DNA of 64,000 bases from Rhodeus uyekii (GCA_037043235.1 JAWRVZ010000133.1:1873606-1937605); one strand, 5' to 3'; positions 46,975 through 58,225 are shown, counted from the stretch's first letter. Translations and numbers: made by a program. The notes: a model not told the origin generated them from the sequence alone.

Positions 46975-47275
46975 TGTTACACTTGTGTAGCTGGCGTGTG
47001 ATGCAGAGACAAGCGCGGAACACGGAGTCCAAACAAAAACACTTTAATACAAAAATGGGAAAACAAACGGCACATGGGAGTGCAAAACTAGAAGGCATCC
47101 ACACGTAGACTGCAGGAACATAACGTTAACGACTGACAATGACAATGGAGCACATGAGGGTTTAAATACACTAGGAAAATACAAACAGGTGGCAAAACTA
47201 ATTGGGTAATCAAACTAAAGACAGCTACGACAACACATGAGGGACAAACAAGAGGATCATGACCAGACTGTGACA
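46975..47275 (-). repeat. LTR, 3' copy in element sense
   Basis: 301 bp, TGTTACACTTG to CTGTGACA on the + strand. It is nearly the same as 48479-48775. Confidence 0.9.
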
Positions 47276-48478
47276 GTAGCTCCCCCTCGCGGAAGGCGCG
47301 ACCTCGCGCCTAAACTGGTCGACAGCGGGCGGAGGAAGGGAGGGGACCAGGGGGAGGACCGAACAGAACAACGAACATGACACAGAGTTCAAACAACTTA
47401 GAAAGTCTATGGTGGAGCAGGAGGGATCAGGGGCCGGGCACCCGAGTCAGTCCATGGTGGAGCCGATGGACCAAGGAATCCGAGTGACGCCACTGGCTCC
47501 GGAGGCCGAGGAGGAGCTGGAGTGACGAGCTTCCGAAGAACCAGTGGCAGGCCCGAGGACTGACTCGGAGGCGGAGGGACAGTGGACGTATTAGGAACCG
47601 AGGGGATGGAAGAGCCGGCCGACGCCACAGGAGGAGGCCAGGCGACGACCGACCAAGGTTACACCGGGAGGACGAGGAAACCCTCAGGAGTGGTAAGGCC
47701 GAGGGACATCGATGGGGCTGAGGGGGTGAGGAGTGGAGGTGCTGACGATGCGTCGACGGGCCGAGGTGGAATGAGGGGCACCGAGGTCGGAGGTGGAACC
47801 TCAGTGCCCAACGATGCCGGTGTGCCGCCGACGCATGGCGGCTACACAGTGTTGGGGCGAGCCAGAGTGGGGAAGCGAGACACAGGCAGAGACGGGGACA
47901 GGTGCAGGCTGGGTAGAGGTGGTGGGAGAGGGAGGCTGGGCGGGAATTCTGGCGGGTCAGGCCACGGCAGCTCGGGCCACGGCAGCTCGGGCCACGGCAG
48001 GTCCACGAAGGCTCGGGGAAACAGTTCATGCTCGGCCGCTCTGGGAAACAGTTCATGCTCGGCCGCTCGGGGAAACAGTTCATGCTCGGCCGCTCGGGGA
48101 AACAGTTCATGCTCGGCCACTCGGGGGAAACAGTTCCTTCACGGACTGGAGAATCGGCTCATTCTCCGCTATTCGCAGCTCATTCTCCTAGCAGGAGGAG
48201 TTGGCTGCCTGGACCGGGGATAGAGCTTCTCCAGGCATCGCGCCATGGCTTCTCGCCAGCCCAGTCCCGCAATGTCCAGGAGATCTCGATGATGGAATTT
48301 TGCCCCGATCCAGAACAGCGAGTCCAGTGTCCGCTCATTGAGGGGAGCGACGGCGGCGAGCAAACCAAACTCGAGCGCGAATTGTTGGAAGTCCTCATTT
48401 CTCTCAGCGCTCGCAATAACGAGGGCATTGAAATCCATCTGGAAAGTTAATTTGGGTAACTAACCCGGTCAGTCGTTC
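47276..48478 (-). pseudogene. Internal region of the nested LTR element with a Gag-like frame
   Basis: Near the 5' LTR a minus-strand frame (48438-48169) reads MDFNALVIASAERNEDFQQFALEFG...ERTLDSLFWIGAKFHH...GWREAMARCLEKL, resembling the short Gag N-terminus of fish Gypsy-type elements, then stops. Further on lie a 27-bp tandem repeat (48017-48135), a 15-bp tandem repeat (47953-48001) and a Pro/Ser-rich GC-rich stretch (47410-47950) with long open frames on both strands due to composition. No enzymatic domain is visible. The element probably moved with proteins supplied by a relative. Confidence 0.6.
48017..48135. repeat. 27-bp minisatellite encoding 9-residue repeats
   Basis: Four units and a part of a fifth of GGGAAACAGTTCATGCTCGG followed by CCGCTCG. 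Since 27 is a multiple of three, all frames repeat; the minus strand gives AEHELFPRA units. Confidence 0.9.
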
Positions 48479-48775
48479 TCTTACACTTGTGGAGCTGGTG
48501 TGGGATGCGGAGACAAGCGCCGAACACGGAGTCCAAACAAAAACGCTTTAATACTAAAACGGGAAAACAAGCGGCACATGGGAGTGCAAAACTAGAATCC
48601 ACACGTAGACTGCAGGAACATAACGTTAACGACTGACAATGACAATGGAGCACATGAGGGTTTAAATACACTAGGAAAATACAAACAGGTGGTGAAACTA
48701 AATGGGTAATCAAACTAAAGACAGCTACAGCAACACATGAGGGTCAAACAAGAGGATCATGACAAGACTGTGACA
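48479..48775 (-). repeat. LTR, 5' copy in element sense
   Basis: 297 bp from TCTTACACTTG to CTGTGACA. The first two bases differ (TC rather than TG) from the other LTR. Confidence 0.9.
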
Positions 48776-49174
48776 CTCGGAACACAGATACATCCACACA
48801 CGAAAACATGCTCTAAACGGGTTCAACAAACGACAACCACATGGGATTTCAGGGGGGTATTTAACGAGAGGACACATTAGGGACAGCTGACAGGACTTGA
48901 CAAGGTAAGTGATTAACGCGACAGGTGAAACAAGGGCCCGGAAGAATACGCAGACAGGACCCGGAAGTGAAACAAGACAAGACCGTGACAACAACACGAT
49001 GAGACTGTGACAAATATTTTTAACTATGGATAAAATAATATAATTTTATTCATTATTCAGGACGTTTTGGGAGAAATGGAACAAAACCTTACCTTCTGTT
49101 ATTCTTTTCTGAAGTTAAAATTTCCTTTATTTTTTGTTGAATAGAAAGTAAGAGCTTATTTATCAATTTTATAA

Positions 49175-49310
49175 CATTATAAATGTATTCATTGTCACAT
49201 TTGATCAATGCATCCTTTGCTGAATGAAAGTTTTCTTTCCAAAAAATCTTAGTGACCCTTAACTTTTGAACAGTAATGTGTAGTATATACAGTGGTGTGA
49301 AAAAGAGTTT
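49175..49310. repeat. Dispersed fish DNA-transposon ends
   Basis: TTTGATCAATGCATCCTTTGCTGAATGAAAG...CTTAGTGACCCTTAACTTTTGAACAGTAATGT is a common terminal segment of non-autonomous elements in cyprinid genomes, as I recall it. It is followed at 49288 by CAGTGGTGTGAAAAAGAGTTTG, the end motif also seen at 35905. Neither partner end was found. Confidence 0.5.
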
Positions 49311-49702
49311 GCACAGAGTTTACATTGGTTCCTTCGGAAGAGGCGTGACTTCGTCGCGGAGTAAACACTGATTGACGGGGGAGTTGTTCACTTGCGGGAC
49401 CTGGGAGGTGTAAGAGTAAGATAGACAAAAAGGAGGTGGACAGAAAACGGACACTACAAACACTCTGGAACGTATCAATAACAATGTTACTCTTTTATAA
49501 TTTATAAACTGTTTTTTTTCTCAACTTTAAATATTTATTGAAATAGCCAATAGCCAATGATATATGAAATCAACCAATATCAAATCCCAGGGCTCAATAA
49601 TCAGTGAGTATACAAGCCCCATGAATTGTGTGGTGTCTCTGAATATGATAAACTTGTCAAATTTACCATACCATAAGTCATTTTTAGTGTCCTGCTTTAT
49701 AG
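49311..49702. other. col27a1 intron 6, last part
   Basis: GC-richer patch at 49330-49440, otherwise AT-rich. No gene or named element was seen. Confidence 0.4.
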
Positions 49703-49756
49703 GGAGACCCTGGCATATTAGGGCTACCTGGACTACCCGGTCAAGCTGGTCGGAAG
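49703..49756 (+). CDS. col27a1: col27a1 exon 7: 54-bp collagen exon
   Basis: Exactly 54 nt between a CTGCTTTATAG acceptor and a GTAAGA donor, phase 0. It encodes GDPGILGLPGLPGQAGRK, six Gly-X-Y triplets ending in GRK. This matches the block after the interrupted repeat in collagen XXVII. It is the last exon in this window; no further 54-bp Gly-X-Y exon with splice sites was seen up to 64000, so intron 7 is longer than 14.2 kb. Confidence 0.95.
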
Positions 49757-51645
49757 GTAAGAGGCATTTTTTGATTCATCTACTAGAAAGAGACTCCACC
49801 ATTGTCACATCACAGAACAGATCCAAGAGAAGTTCCCAACCCAGATGTTTGGAATTGTTCAGAACACTTAATTTACAACAGCAAAGCATTATGTTTTTCC
49901 AGGAAATATTATTGCTTTATCAGCCCGATGCTAAAGTAATCCCTCACATGAAATCATACCACAGCATTTTCTGGATGGTGGTACATCAGTCTAACCCAGC
50001 AAATTTGAAACAGAGCTGTGACTAAAATCAGTTGTTTGATTTTCAACATGAAAACGGAGTTGTGTGAAAGCCCATTTGAAAAGGTTATTGTAGAAAAACT
50101 CATGGACGCATTTCCCCTGCTTTTCTGGAGGGAAGCCCAATTTGTTTCAGACATGTCCACCTGACCTTGGTGTCCTCAAACACTGCTGTGAATGGGATAG
50201 CCAGCACATGACCTCATTTTATTCCAATTCCAAGGAATGTCTGTGGAAAATTCCTTGTAAAACACTGTGGTTTACCTCCATGTAGTATGTGTATTTTATT
50301 TTGAAATGTGCTTTACCTAACAGGACCAAATAGATGTCATTATACTGCAACAAAAGAGGTAAATAAATACCAATTTAAATGAACTGACTGCACTCTGGCC
50401 AGGACAGAAGGCCTGCTTCAAAAAGTGATATTTCCAGTGAACATATACACAGTCTACACCGCTGAGTTGAAGTTGACTCTGCCAGGTCCTTTTACTAACA
50501 CTTTCAGCCAGTCTGCTATAATCTGTCTAATGCCAAATTGCAAAGACGTCAATGCTCCCTTTCTCCAAATTAAGCTTTTAGGAAACTTTCACAGATGAGG
50601 CAGTGACATTTTCAATTGGGTTTTTAAGAATTTGCCATACAGTAGACTGGCATTCATAATTCTAAAAAGTAATTTTATATGCTGTTGAGTAGCACATGCA
50701 GTCACACAACACACACAAAGAGACCTATACATGGACAACATTTTACATCTGCAGTTTTTCCATATCCAGAAACAATGGTGTTTAAAAGTGCTTGTTTGAT
50801 CTTTTGGATAAAAAAAAAAAAAAACTCCCTGAAACATTGTAAAGGAATGGAATTACCTGGCATTTTCTCTGCCTCCATGTGTTTCCAATCACAGTCACAG
50901 ATATAAAAAAAATATATATATTAAAAGCTGGTGGAAAATAGTTGCAGACACTACTTGTGCTAAATTGCTGCTGGCAGCAAACCAGTAAGTTATTCCATCC
51001 ATGGGTCTTGGCCAGAGACAAAATCTTGTAACAATAAAATAAATTTAAAAAGTAATACTCAAATGTACTGTAAAGTAACACATGTACAGTACATAGCAGT
51101 AACAAATTTGATCATATGAGCAGGTATCAATCGCTTGGGATTGAGTTATGCTTTTAATTATAAAATATTGAGCCATGTACAGTCTTTCAATCCTTTCAAA
51201 CTAGGGATCAGCAGATGTGGACTCTGGCAAATCTGGACAGTGTGTCGTAATAGGATAAGCGTAGGCTACTAATGTCTGCTTGTAGATTGTGCTGCTCCAC
51301 CCCTTCTCTTTCTCAGTAAAGTTCACTGGCAATAGTTGATTATACACAGTATTTGTCACTTGGTTTGCGTAACTATTTTTCAGAGTGAACCGTTGCATGC
51401 TGTGTATATGTTAGTATTTTTTTCTATGGTGTGTCCTGAAATGATTTCTGTAGAGCTGACTCCACTTCATTAGTCATTACAAGCTCCAGATTCCTTTCTT
51501 CTTACTCATATTCCCACACTCAGCTGCCCTGCTTATCAAAGTTCTCAGACATAGTTGAACCAGTTTTCGATTTATGAAGCAAATCATCTAAGGCAAGCAT
51601 CATTATGATTATAGCTCCTAACCCGGTATAAAGAGGTTTTAAAAA
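49757..51645. other. col27a1 intron 7, first part
   Basis: AT-rich intron sequence. No gene or transposon was recognised. Confidence 0.5.
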
Positions 51646-51649
51646 ACAC

Positions 51650-51960
51650 TAAGTATTAAACTTGTAACACATTACAGTAAGGTCTCATTGGTAAAGTTAG
51701 TTAATGCATCAGCTAAAATTAACTAACAATGAATAGTACATTCATTGTTCCCATTTTAATTAATCTTTTTTAATGTTAGTTCATTGTTACTTCGTGTTGG
51801 TTCTGGTCCATTCAAAATTATTAACAAAACTTTTGGTTTTAGCAATGTTTATAAGTGTAAAATTAACATTTAACTAAGATTAATACATGCTTTAGAAGTA
51901 TTATTAATTATTAGTTAATGTTAACAAATGGATCTTTAGTTACCATTAAACTTTTCTTTG
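51650..51960. mobile_element. Non-autonomous DNA transposon (AT-rich MITE) relic
   Basis: The string of words TAAGGTCTCATTGGTAAAG, TTAGTTAATGCATCAGC, TTAATGTTAGTTCATTG, ACTAAGATTAATACATGCT and TTAGTTAATGTTAACAAATGG is a familiar fish MITE with TTAACATTAGTTAA-like ends. No clear target duplication was seen. Confidence 0.6.
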
Positions 51961-53774
51961 TGATTGGACTGTAAAATGGAACTTGCAGAACTATAAAACG
52001 GATAAACAATCCCCTATTCTTTGGTCTGTTTTGCTGGCATTCAAGCTTGTCAGGCCAGTTATATTAACTAAAGACAATCTTAATTTGGAGGTTTGGAGGA
52101 TGGTTTGAAGTGTCTCTTTTAAGCAGGGGGGTTGACACTTTTGATATGCCCCAGTAAGTGACCACCTAGCAACCACTTAAAATGCCTTAGAGACCCTATG
52201 GAAACACAATAAAAACACTTTGAACACCTTAGCGGCAGGATGGCAACAACCTGGAAACCATCCACAAAATCCTAACATTTGTGCTAGCTGACATTATGTG
52301 CCATGGTTTAAACTTAAAATCTAACAGAACTGAGAGCAAATTAGCCTTAGGAATCTTTAGACTTAGGAATTGTGTAAAAATAAATCTTAGAGGGGATTGA
52401 GACTTCTCTCAGTTAAAAATGTAGTTATTTTTCTTTCCTTTATAAATGGGCTTTTGAACACACCATTCCCTGCCACTTGTCGGAGCAATAGCAATATGTT
52501 CATTCACCATCAACTCAAGATGTTCAACCGCATCTGTTACTGAATATGAGTCTCATAGATGTCATTGATTGTAATACCATAATTATTTTAAACTTTATTC
52601 TTTGCTAATCCCTGTCACAAATGTATTGAATGAGAGAAAAAAGGGCTAGCTTCTTCAGGAAAAAAAATACTTTTCTTTTACTCAGCTAGAGGTGAATGAC
52701 CATTTGGGAGCAAGACTGTCCTTTGGCATCAACTGTGAAATAGAACTAGACCAAGCTGTGTTTTTTGGAATTGGAGGGATCCATTCATAGTTACCTGGAA
52801 GAGCATCTGTCTGCAATAGCTTTTTAAAGCATCACTGGGATGAGAAAAAAAGAGAGAAAAAATCTATTTGTCCTTTTTTTCTGTAGCTAAGGTTTACATA
52901 AGGTTTACATTTCATACATGAAAATGTAAACATGATGACTAGATATTTTTTTTACAAAAAAAATGCAAACATAGAAGGGAGACTTAATCGTCTAAATGTC
53001 CACCACACGCAGTCCACCATGATACTTGCACTCAGACTAGAAACAATTGCTTCCTTTTATAATGGTCTCTTCAGTGCACACATCTGGGATCTATTTATTC
53101 TCTGTTTATGCATGGCACAAGCATAAGCACCGATGGCAAGACACATTCTATTATTCATAGCGGTGGAGACTGGTCCTCCTTCTTTCTCTGAGTCTTTCTC
53201 TGAGTCTTTATTTTTATGCTAGGGACTTCCCTCTACCTATTTCCATAGTTTAGGGCAAGGAAGGACGACACTGTTCATTGTCCTCCACAGCAGAGCTCTC
53301 AGTTCCAGTGTGGGGATCGCAAATCCGTGTGTATGCATTTAACTTTTCTTTGATTGGTTGTGCCAGCCTATGATTTGTTTTGTGTACTTTGAAGCCCTTA
53401 CTAATAGGTTTCTGTGAGCAGTGTTTTGTAAAGAGATTTGCCCGAGCAGGCACAGATAAACACAGAAAACTGTTGATGGATCAGTTGGCAGACTTGGCAC
53501 TTTCACAGAAGCTGTGGATAGAAGATTTGTTCTTAATCACATGTAGTAGCCTCAAAATGTATTTGGATACTGAAATCACACTTAAAAATGTATGTTGTCA
53601 TTGCATTATGCAAGAAAATGTCAAACTGAGTGGTATTCATGACTTATTTTAAGTATATCTTCCAAAAAGATCATTTGGTTAATATCATTGAACAGAAAAG
53701 TGCATTTAGTTCTTTGAAAAGCTCTGGCATTATTTGTTTGAAAACTATTTTTTCTTTCAACCAATGAAAACACT
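51961..53774. other. col27a1 intron 7, further stretch
   Basis: At 52135-52265 there is a decayed short tandem repeat of the kind CCACCTAGCAACCACTTAAAA. Otherwise no gene or element was recognised. The open frame at 53380-53652 has no visible domain. Confidence 0.45.
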
Positions 53775-54211
53775 CACAGACTGCGTGTCCACACAAAACA
53801 AGATGACATGAAAGCGCGCAGCCAGTGAATACACAATCTGTGCACAGTTCTAGACATAACATGAAAGCACGCGGCCGAGGTAAACACAAACCACTTGCTT
53901 CACAGAACACAACTAACGCGGACAAGACCATGTACAGCTTGAGTGAAGTCGAAACTGCACGCACTCAAAAGATATAGAGTGCATGAGATGAGTGAGTTAT
54001 CTACATGAGTTGTCAGAACAAAAATCAAACGTGTGGTGTTCGGGATCGAACACCACGCCCTGCACACAATACAGATCACGTGGACAAAAAATGCACTGTT
54101 CAAGCTAGCTCAAAACCGCACGCTCACACAAAAGACGAGTCATTACGGTAGTGTCAGAGCTCTACCACAAAACCAAGAAATGACTAGACCGAATGTGACA
54201 GAACCCTGACA
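53775..54211 (-). repeat. LTR-like repeat, inverted copy
   Basis: Its + strand ends GTGACAGAACCCTGACA at 54211. Reverse-complemented it opens TGTCAGGGTTCTGTCACATTCGG and matches 12439-12990 across several hundred bases. It is truncated at the other end. Confidence 0.55.
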
Positions 54212-54442
54212 GGCACACTAAGGTGTCAGTTGAGTGGGCCATTCGGCTTTGAGTTATTTGGATCTAGAGGGGCTGAGCAAGCAGGATTATATGTGGATGG
54301 CTCGGGTGGAAATACATTGAATAAATTAGCTTTCCCCGGGGAAATCATCACTGAAGGTCCTCAGGAACATTATCTACTCTTAAGAAAGCTTATTCTTTTG
54401 GCCACAAAGAATAACATTCCCATTTTATTGTACTAAAAGTAA

Positions 54443-54466
54443 TATAATAATAATAATAATAATAAA
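54443..54466. repeat. (TAA)n tail repeat
   Basis: Seven to eight TAA units, forming the LINE's 3' tail on the minus strand. Confidence 0.85.
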
Positions 54467-54599
54467 CTTTATATTATATAGCACCTTTAAATGTAGCATC
54501 TCAAAGCACTTTACATAAAAATATGAAATTAAAAGATACAAATAACAGTAATATCAAGCCAATATAATATCAAAGTAATCAAATGAATCACATAAAAGC

Positions 54600-55410
54600 T
54601 ATCCTAAAATAGTATGTTTTGAGTGACAATTTAAAAACACTAAGGGATTCTGCATTCCTAATATCAGAGGGCAATCTGAGGAGCCAACAAGAAAAACGCC
54701 AGATCACTCATAGTTTTTAACTATGTTGTTTGCACAGTTAAAAGACCAGCTTCAGAGGAGCATAGAGCACGTGTGAGAGTGTAGGGGGATACAATCTCAC
54801 ACAAGTATTGAGGGGCCAAATTGTTCAAGGCCTTCTAAGTGAGCATGAGAATTTTAAAATCAATATGAAAACTAACAGTGAGCCAGTGCAGTTTTTCCAG
54901 GATAGGTGTACAACACGGCAGTGGTCACTTATCACATGGGATACCTCTACAAGACTCTACAAGACTTCCTTGGACTGGTCCTAGTTAGAGTTCTAGAAGA
55001 TGAATTTTGTACCAACTGTAATTTACCTAGGATAGCTTTAGAAACTCCAGCCAGTAATGCATTACAATAATCAATGCGTGAAAAGGCTTTTCAGTCACAG
55101 AGAAAGTCAACATGGGACATAATTTGGCAATGTTTCTGAGATGGAAAAATTATGCTTTGACTGTTACGAACATTATGGTCAAATGTTAAGTTGGCATCAA
55201 ATATCACCCCCCAGATTTTTTTGTTTAGTTTGGAATTGTAAAGCAGAGCCATCCTCGCTTAAAGTTATGGAGTTTGCTTTACGCAACTGATGAGGTGAGC
55301 CAATAAGTTCAGTCACTGTTAAGACAGAGAAAATTTTCAGACATCCATTTTTTTTTTATCTCAGTAAAACATTGAGAAAGAAGAGAAACAGGAATATTGA
55401 CATCAGGTTT
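54600..55410 (-). pseudogene. LINE RT C-terminal remnant
   Basis: The minus strand gives, with shifts, RIDYCNALLAGVSKAIL then KLQLVQN, followed by a decayed HWL-like block, FKILMLT, KALNNLAPQYL and a last block. All correspond to the C-terminal region of the L2 copies (SRLDYCNALLGG, FQLVQNAAARVL, KALNGLAPQYL). Stops are frequent. Confidence 0.65.
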
Positions 55411-55418
55411 TGAATGTA

Positions 55419-56482
55419 CAGTAGTACCTCAAGATACGAAAGGCTCAACTTACGAAAAATCCAAGTTACGAAAGCAAAGACGAAAAATTTTACTGCTCTA
55501 CATAAGAAAAGTTTTCAGAGACCGCATCCACGCGATTGTTTTAGTGGAATTTATATGCATTTGTAGACTTGTTTTAATGGAATTTATATGCATTTATATA
55601 GGAAATTTGGGCGGGTTTATCATCAAAAACAAGCCCAATTTTTATCGACCAGCCCAATGCATTTTTTTTCTGGTCGGACGCGACCAAAAGGAGCCCAATT
55701 GGGCGGAAACCCGCCCAATATGGCAACACTGCTTGCCACCATACTCCTGCTCTCCCATTGGCTCCTGATGCTAGCCAAGCCGTGAGATCCTTCTCTCTAA
55801 TTGGACAGCATCCCTCCCATCATGCATCTTCTATACGTATGTGCTACCGTGCTTTAGCTCTGGAGACAAAAGATGGAGATCATAAAGAAGTACGAAGCTG
55901 GTATCTGCCGTTTGTCCTCCTCCTCCTCTGCCACCACTTACGGAGATAGCCTCACTCGAAAGGTAAGCTTCGACTGTGGTAAGGTTCGTTAGTCACGGAG
56001 AAGGAAGGAGGCAGGGTCAGCTTACTGAGACTCACAAGCTTTTATTTCTTTAGAGTCTTAAATAAAACACAAAACATAAGCAGGTGCGTTTCACTCCCAC
56101 TGTCCCGCTTCTCTCAACTGAGTCACGCTTCTCCCTCCATGTCACTTGCAATCTCTCTCGGTTTCAGTTCCACTTTCACTTTCGTTTCGCTCGTGAGCCT
56201 CGCGTTCACCGCTTCCGTGCCGACTCGCGTCTCGCACGGATCTTTCTCTCCGTCTTTCCCTTCCAGGCTGTTTATATCCACGCCCCCTTGCCACATAGAC
56301 ATTTTACGTTATTTCATTGTTTATAGGTCAATTTAGCTTTATTGTGAAATTTAATGGGGTGTTTTTGGAGGGCTTGGAACGGACTAGCCATTTTACATGT
56401 AAAATGTGTTCCAAGATACGAAAAACTCATTATACAAAGGCCGCCTTGGAACGGATTAATTTCGTATCTCGAGGTACCACTG
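55419..56482. mobile_element. pogo/Tigger-like DNA transposon, internally deleted
   Basis: The ends CAGTAGTACCTCAAGATACG and, reverse-complemented, CAGTGGTACCTCGAGATACG form inverted repeats of about 23 bp with two differences. They are flanked by TA on both sides (55417-55418, 56483-56484), the target of Tc1/mariner/pogo elements. A short + strand piece at 55873-55960 (MEIIKKYEAG...) resembles the N-terminal helix-turn-helix of a pogo transposase; the catalytic domain is missing. A GC-richer block at about 55960-56300 may be a further insertion. Confidence 0.75.
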
Positions 56483-56739
56483 TATTTAGATCTGAGTGTC
56501 ATCAGCATAAAAGTTAAAGTTAAAACCAAGAGTTCTTAAAAGTTGGCCAAGTGGAAAAATGTAAATACTAAAAAGTGCACCACACTGACCTCAGACTTGC
56601 AATCACCCATCACAACAAACTGCTTGTGATCAGAGAGGTAAGACTTAAACCACTTTCATACAGAATCAGAAACTCAAAACACAATCTCTAAATGGGTAAT
56701 TAAGATGGAGTGATATAGTGTCAAAGGTGACACTAAGAT

Positions 56740-57912
56740 TGTAACAATGTTGAACGTTCACGGAGGAAGGAGTCGGAAACCGGCGAACATTCAAAGACTT
56801 TAATGATGAAATAAAACATAAATCCAAAATAAACATAATGGCGGCAGTTCCTCACGGTCAACTGCCGCCCACACCAACATAACATAAATCCAGGCCTGAT
56901 CCTCTCTCGCTTTCACTGTCGTCGCTCCTCCTTTTATGTCTCCGCTCCTCCATGAGACAAGAGACACCGGTGGCTCGCTCATTATCAATCACGCCACCGG
57001 CTCTCATGACGCTCTCATGGTCCCTCGACCCCGCCCTGCTTGCCACATACCCCCAACGCCCTTCGCAGGCCGGGGGTACCCACGAGACTGCGCTCTACTC
57101 CCCCCCCCCTCCTCCGGGGGGGGGCCAGATCACGGCGGCCGCGGCACCTGGGGGTAAGGACAGACGAGGCGAGGGAAAAGGAAACGGAGGCAAGCGGAGC
57201 GACAGAGACGAGAGAGGGGAGAGAGGAAAAAGAAATAGGAAAAAAAATCTTGGTCCGGCTTCCCGACACGATGACTCTCGGTCCTTGACCGCCCGAGAGG
57301 TTCTTCCTGGCGGTGCCATGCGATGGCTCTGGACGCTGCTCTGTGGACGCTGCTCTGTGGATGGGTTAGCGCTCCTCCGCCTCCTGGCGGCCGGTAACGA
57401 CGACTCCTGGCGAGGGCAGCTGGCAGCGAGTCCCCGTTCCCCGCTCTTCCCCGTTCACAGCGGACGGCAGCGCGCTGGCGAACGGGCGACTCCACCGCTC
57501 CCTCACGGACGGCAGCCTCCCACCTCGTCCCAGAGGCACGGCAGGGCTCCCTGTCCCACGCGAACCTCTCTCGCTCCAGCGCTACCGCCGCGGGCAGCCC
57601 CTGATGAACCTCTCGTCTTCTGTGCTGTCCGACCTCCACAGCACCGCGAGCCCTCCCGGCAGCGAGGGCTCTTTGACAGCGTGTCCCTCTGACCTCTCAG
57701 GTTTCGGCACCAATGTGAAAATGTTGAGGTGGGAACCGGCGAACATTCTAAGACTTTAATGATGAAATAAAACATAAATCCAAAATAAACATAATGGCGG
57801 CAGTTCCTCACGGTCAACTGCCGCTCACACAAACATAACATAAATCCAGGCCTGGTCGTCGCTCCTCCTTTTATGTCTCGGCTCCTCCGTGAGACGAGAA
57901 CAGAATTCAGAA
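56740..57912 (-). mobile_element. Non-autonomous LTR retroelement, GC-rich
   Basis: Direct repeats at 56740-57052 and 57714-57912 share CCGGCGAACATTCxAAGACTTTAATGATG and a long following stretch through AACATAAATCCAGGCCTG. Next to the second LTR the minus strand reads TTGGTGCCGAAACCTGAG, starting with the TGG expected of a tRNA primer-binding site, which sets the orientation. At the other end the purine run GGGGGTA precedes the LTR at 57052. The second LTR is shorter and its outer edge is unclear. The internal 660 bp is GC-rich and codes for no visible pol domain. Confidence 0.7.
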
Positions 57913-58225
57913 ATGTTATCATTCAGATCATCAGATAGAGAATCACAACTTTAAAAAGAATCAATAAAATATGAAAAATCAGTGCGCTCAATAGATCTCC
58001 AATTTCTATAGTTTTGATAGTCCTGAGACCTTCCAGACCCGCCGGTCCTGCCAGGATCTCTCAGACCCACCGGCGTTTCCTGAACCAGCCTGGTCTGTTC
58101 CCCTGACACTACCCTGTGAGTCCCTCCGTTACAGTAGGACAGTCCACGAGTTGGTTTAGTTCAAAGCAGAGAGAGAGAAAAGATAATATATCTGATAATT
58201 TGGATAAAAAAAGTCTTTATTTGTC
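57913..58225. other. LINE remnant and unassigned sequence
   Basis: Part of the split LINE, presumably, with a pyrimidine-rich patch at 58030-58130 that I cannot assign. Confidence 0.35.

Larger units (their letters stand above)
46975..48775 (-). mobile_element. Short LTR retroelement, 1.8 kb, nested, TSD CTCGG
   Basis: Two direct LTRs (46975-47275 and 48479-48775) enclose a 1.2-kb internal region. CTCGG lies at 46970-46974 and 48776-48780. The minus strand is the coding sense: a purine-rich GCGAGGGGGAGCTAC lies just before the LTR at 47275, as a polypurine tract should, and a short Gag-like frame begins close to the other LTR. There is no protease, RT or integrase, so the element is non-autonomous. 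Confidence 0.9.
46807..49012 (-). repeat. Solo LTR, outer (about 400 bp), interrupted by a nested LTR element
   Basis: The left part 46807-46974 starts TGTTTTACGG. The right part runs from 48776 (the repeated CTCGG of the inner insertion) to 49012, ending GACTGTGACA. AATAT flanks it at 46802-46806 and 49013-49017. Internal words (GATGCGGAGACAGACAAGG; TATTTAACGAGAGGACACA) resemble the inner LTRs, so this is a related, older insertion. Confidence 0.85.
8644..49756 (+). other. col27a1: col27a1 gene span visible in this window (exons 1-7, 3' end outside)
   Basis: Seven + strand exons join into one 537-codon open frame (53 + 71 + 1271 + 4 x 54 nt) with GT/AG junctions at every step. The predicted protein has a signal peptide, a thrombospondin-N-like domain, a Pro/Ser/Thr-rich variable region and the first 82 or so residues of a collagen triple helix. 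The helix start, including the interrupted repeat GDPGISPGRAPNG, follows the order known for collagen alpha-1(XXVII), a fibrillar collagen of cartilage and other matrices. Teleosts carry more than one col27a1 paralogue and I cannot say which this is. The remaining triple helix and C-propeptide lie beyond 64000. The gene is a giant because its introns are filled with transposons. Confidence 0.93.

Noticed and set aside
47953..48135. Repeats considered as a CRISPR-like array
   Set aside because: Units are directly adjacent with no unique spacers, in a vertebrate LTR element. They form a minisatellite.
47427..48223. Long overlapping open frames on both strands (up to 227 codons)
   Set aside because: They lie in the GC-rich, tandemly repeated interior of the LTR element. 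The composition suppresses stops in all frames, and the translations are low-complexity Pro/Ser or Gly/Arg strings. Only the short Gag-like frame at 48169-48438 has any family resemblance.
56952..57692. 246-codon + strand open frame
   Set aside because: It falls inside a GC-rich LTR element, begins in the LTR and has no domain. The opposite strand is also open for 169 codons, which points to composition.
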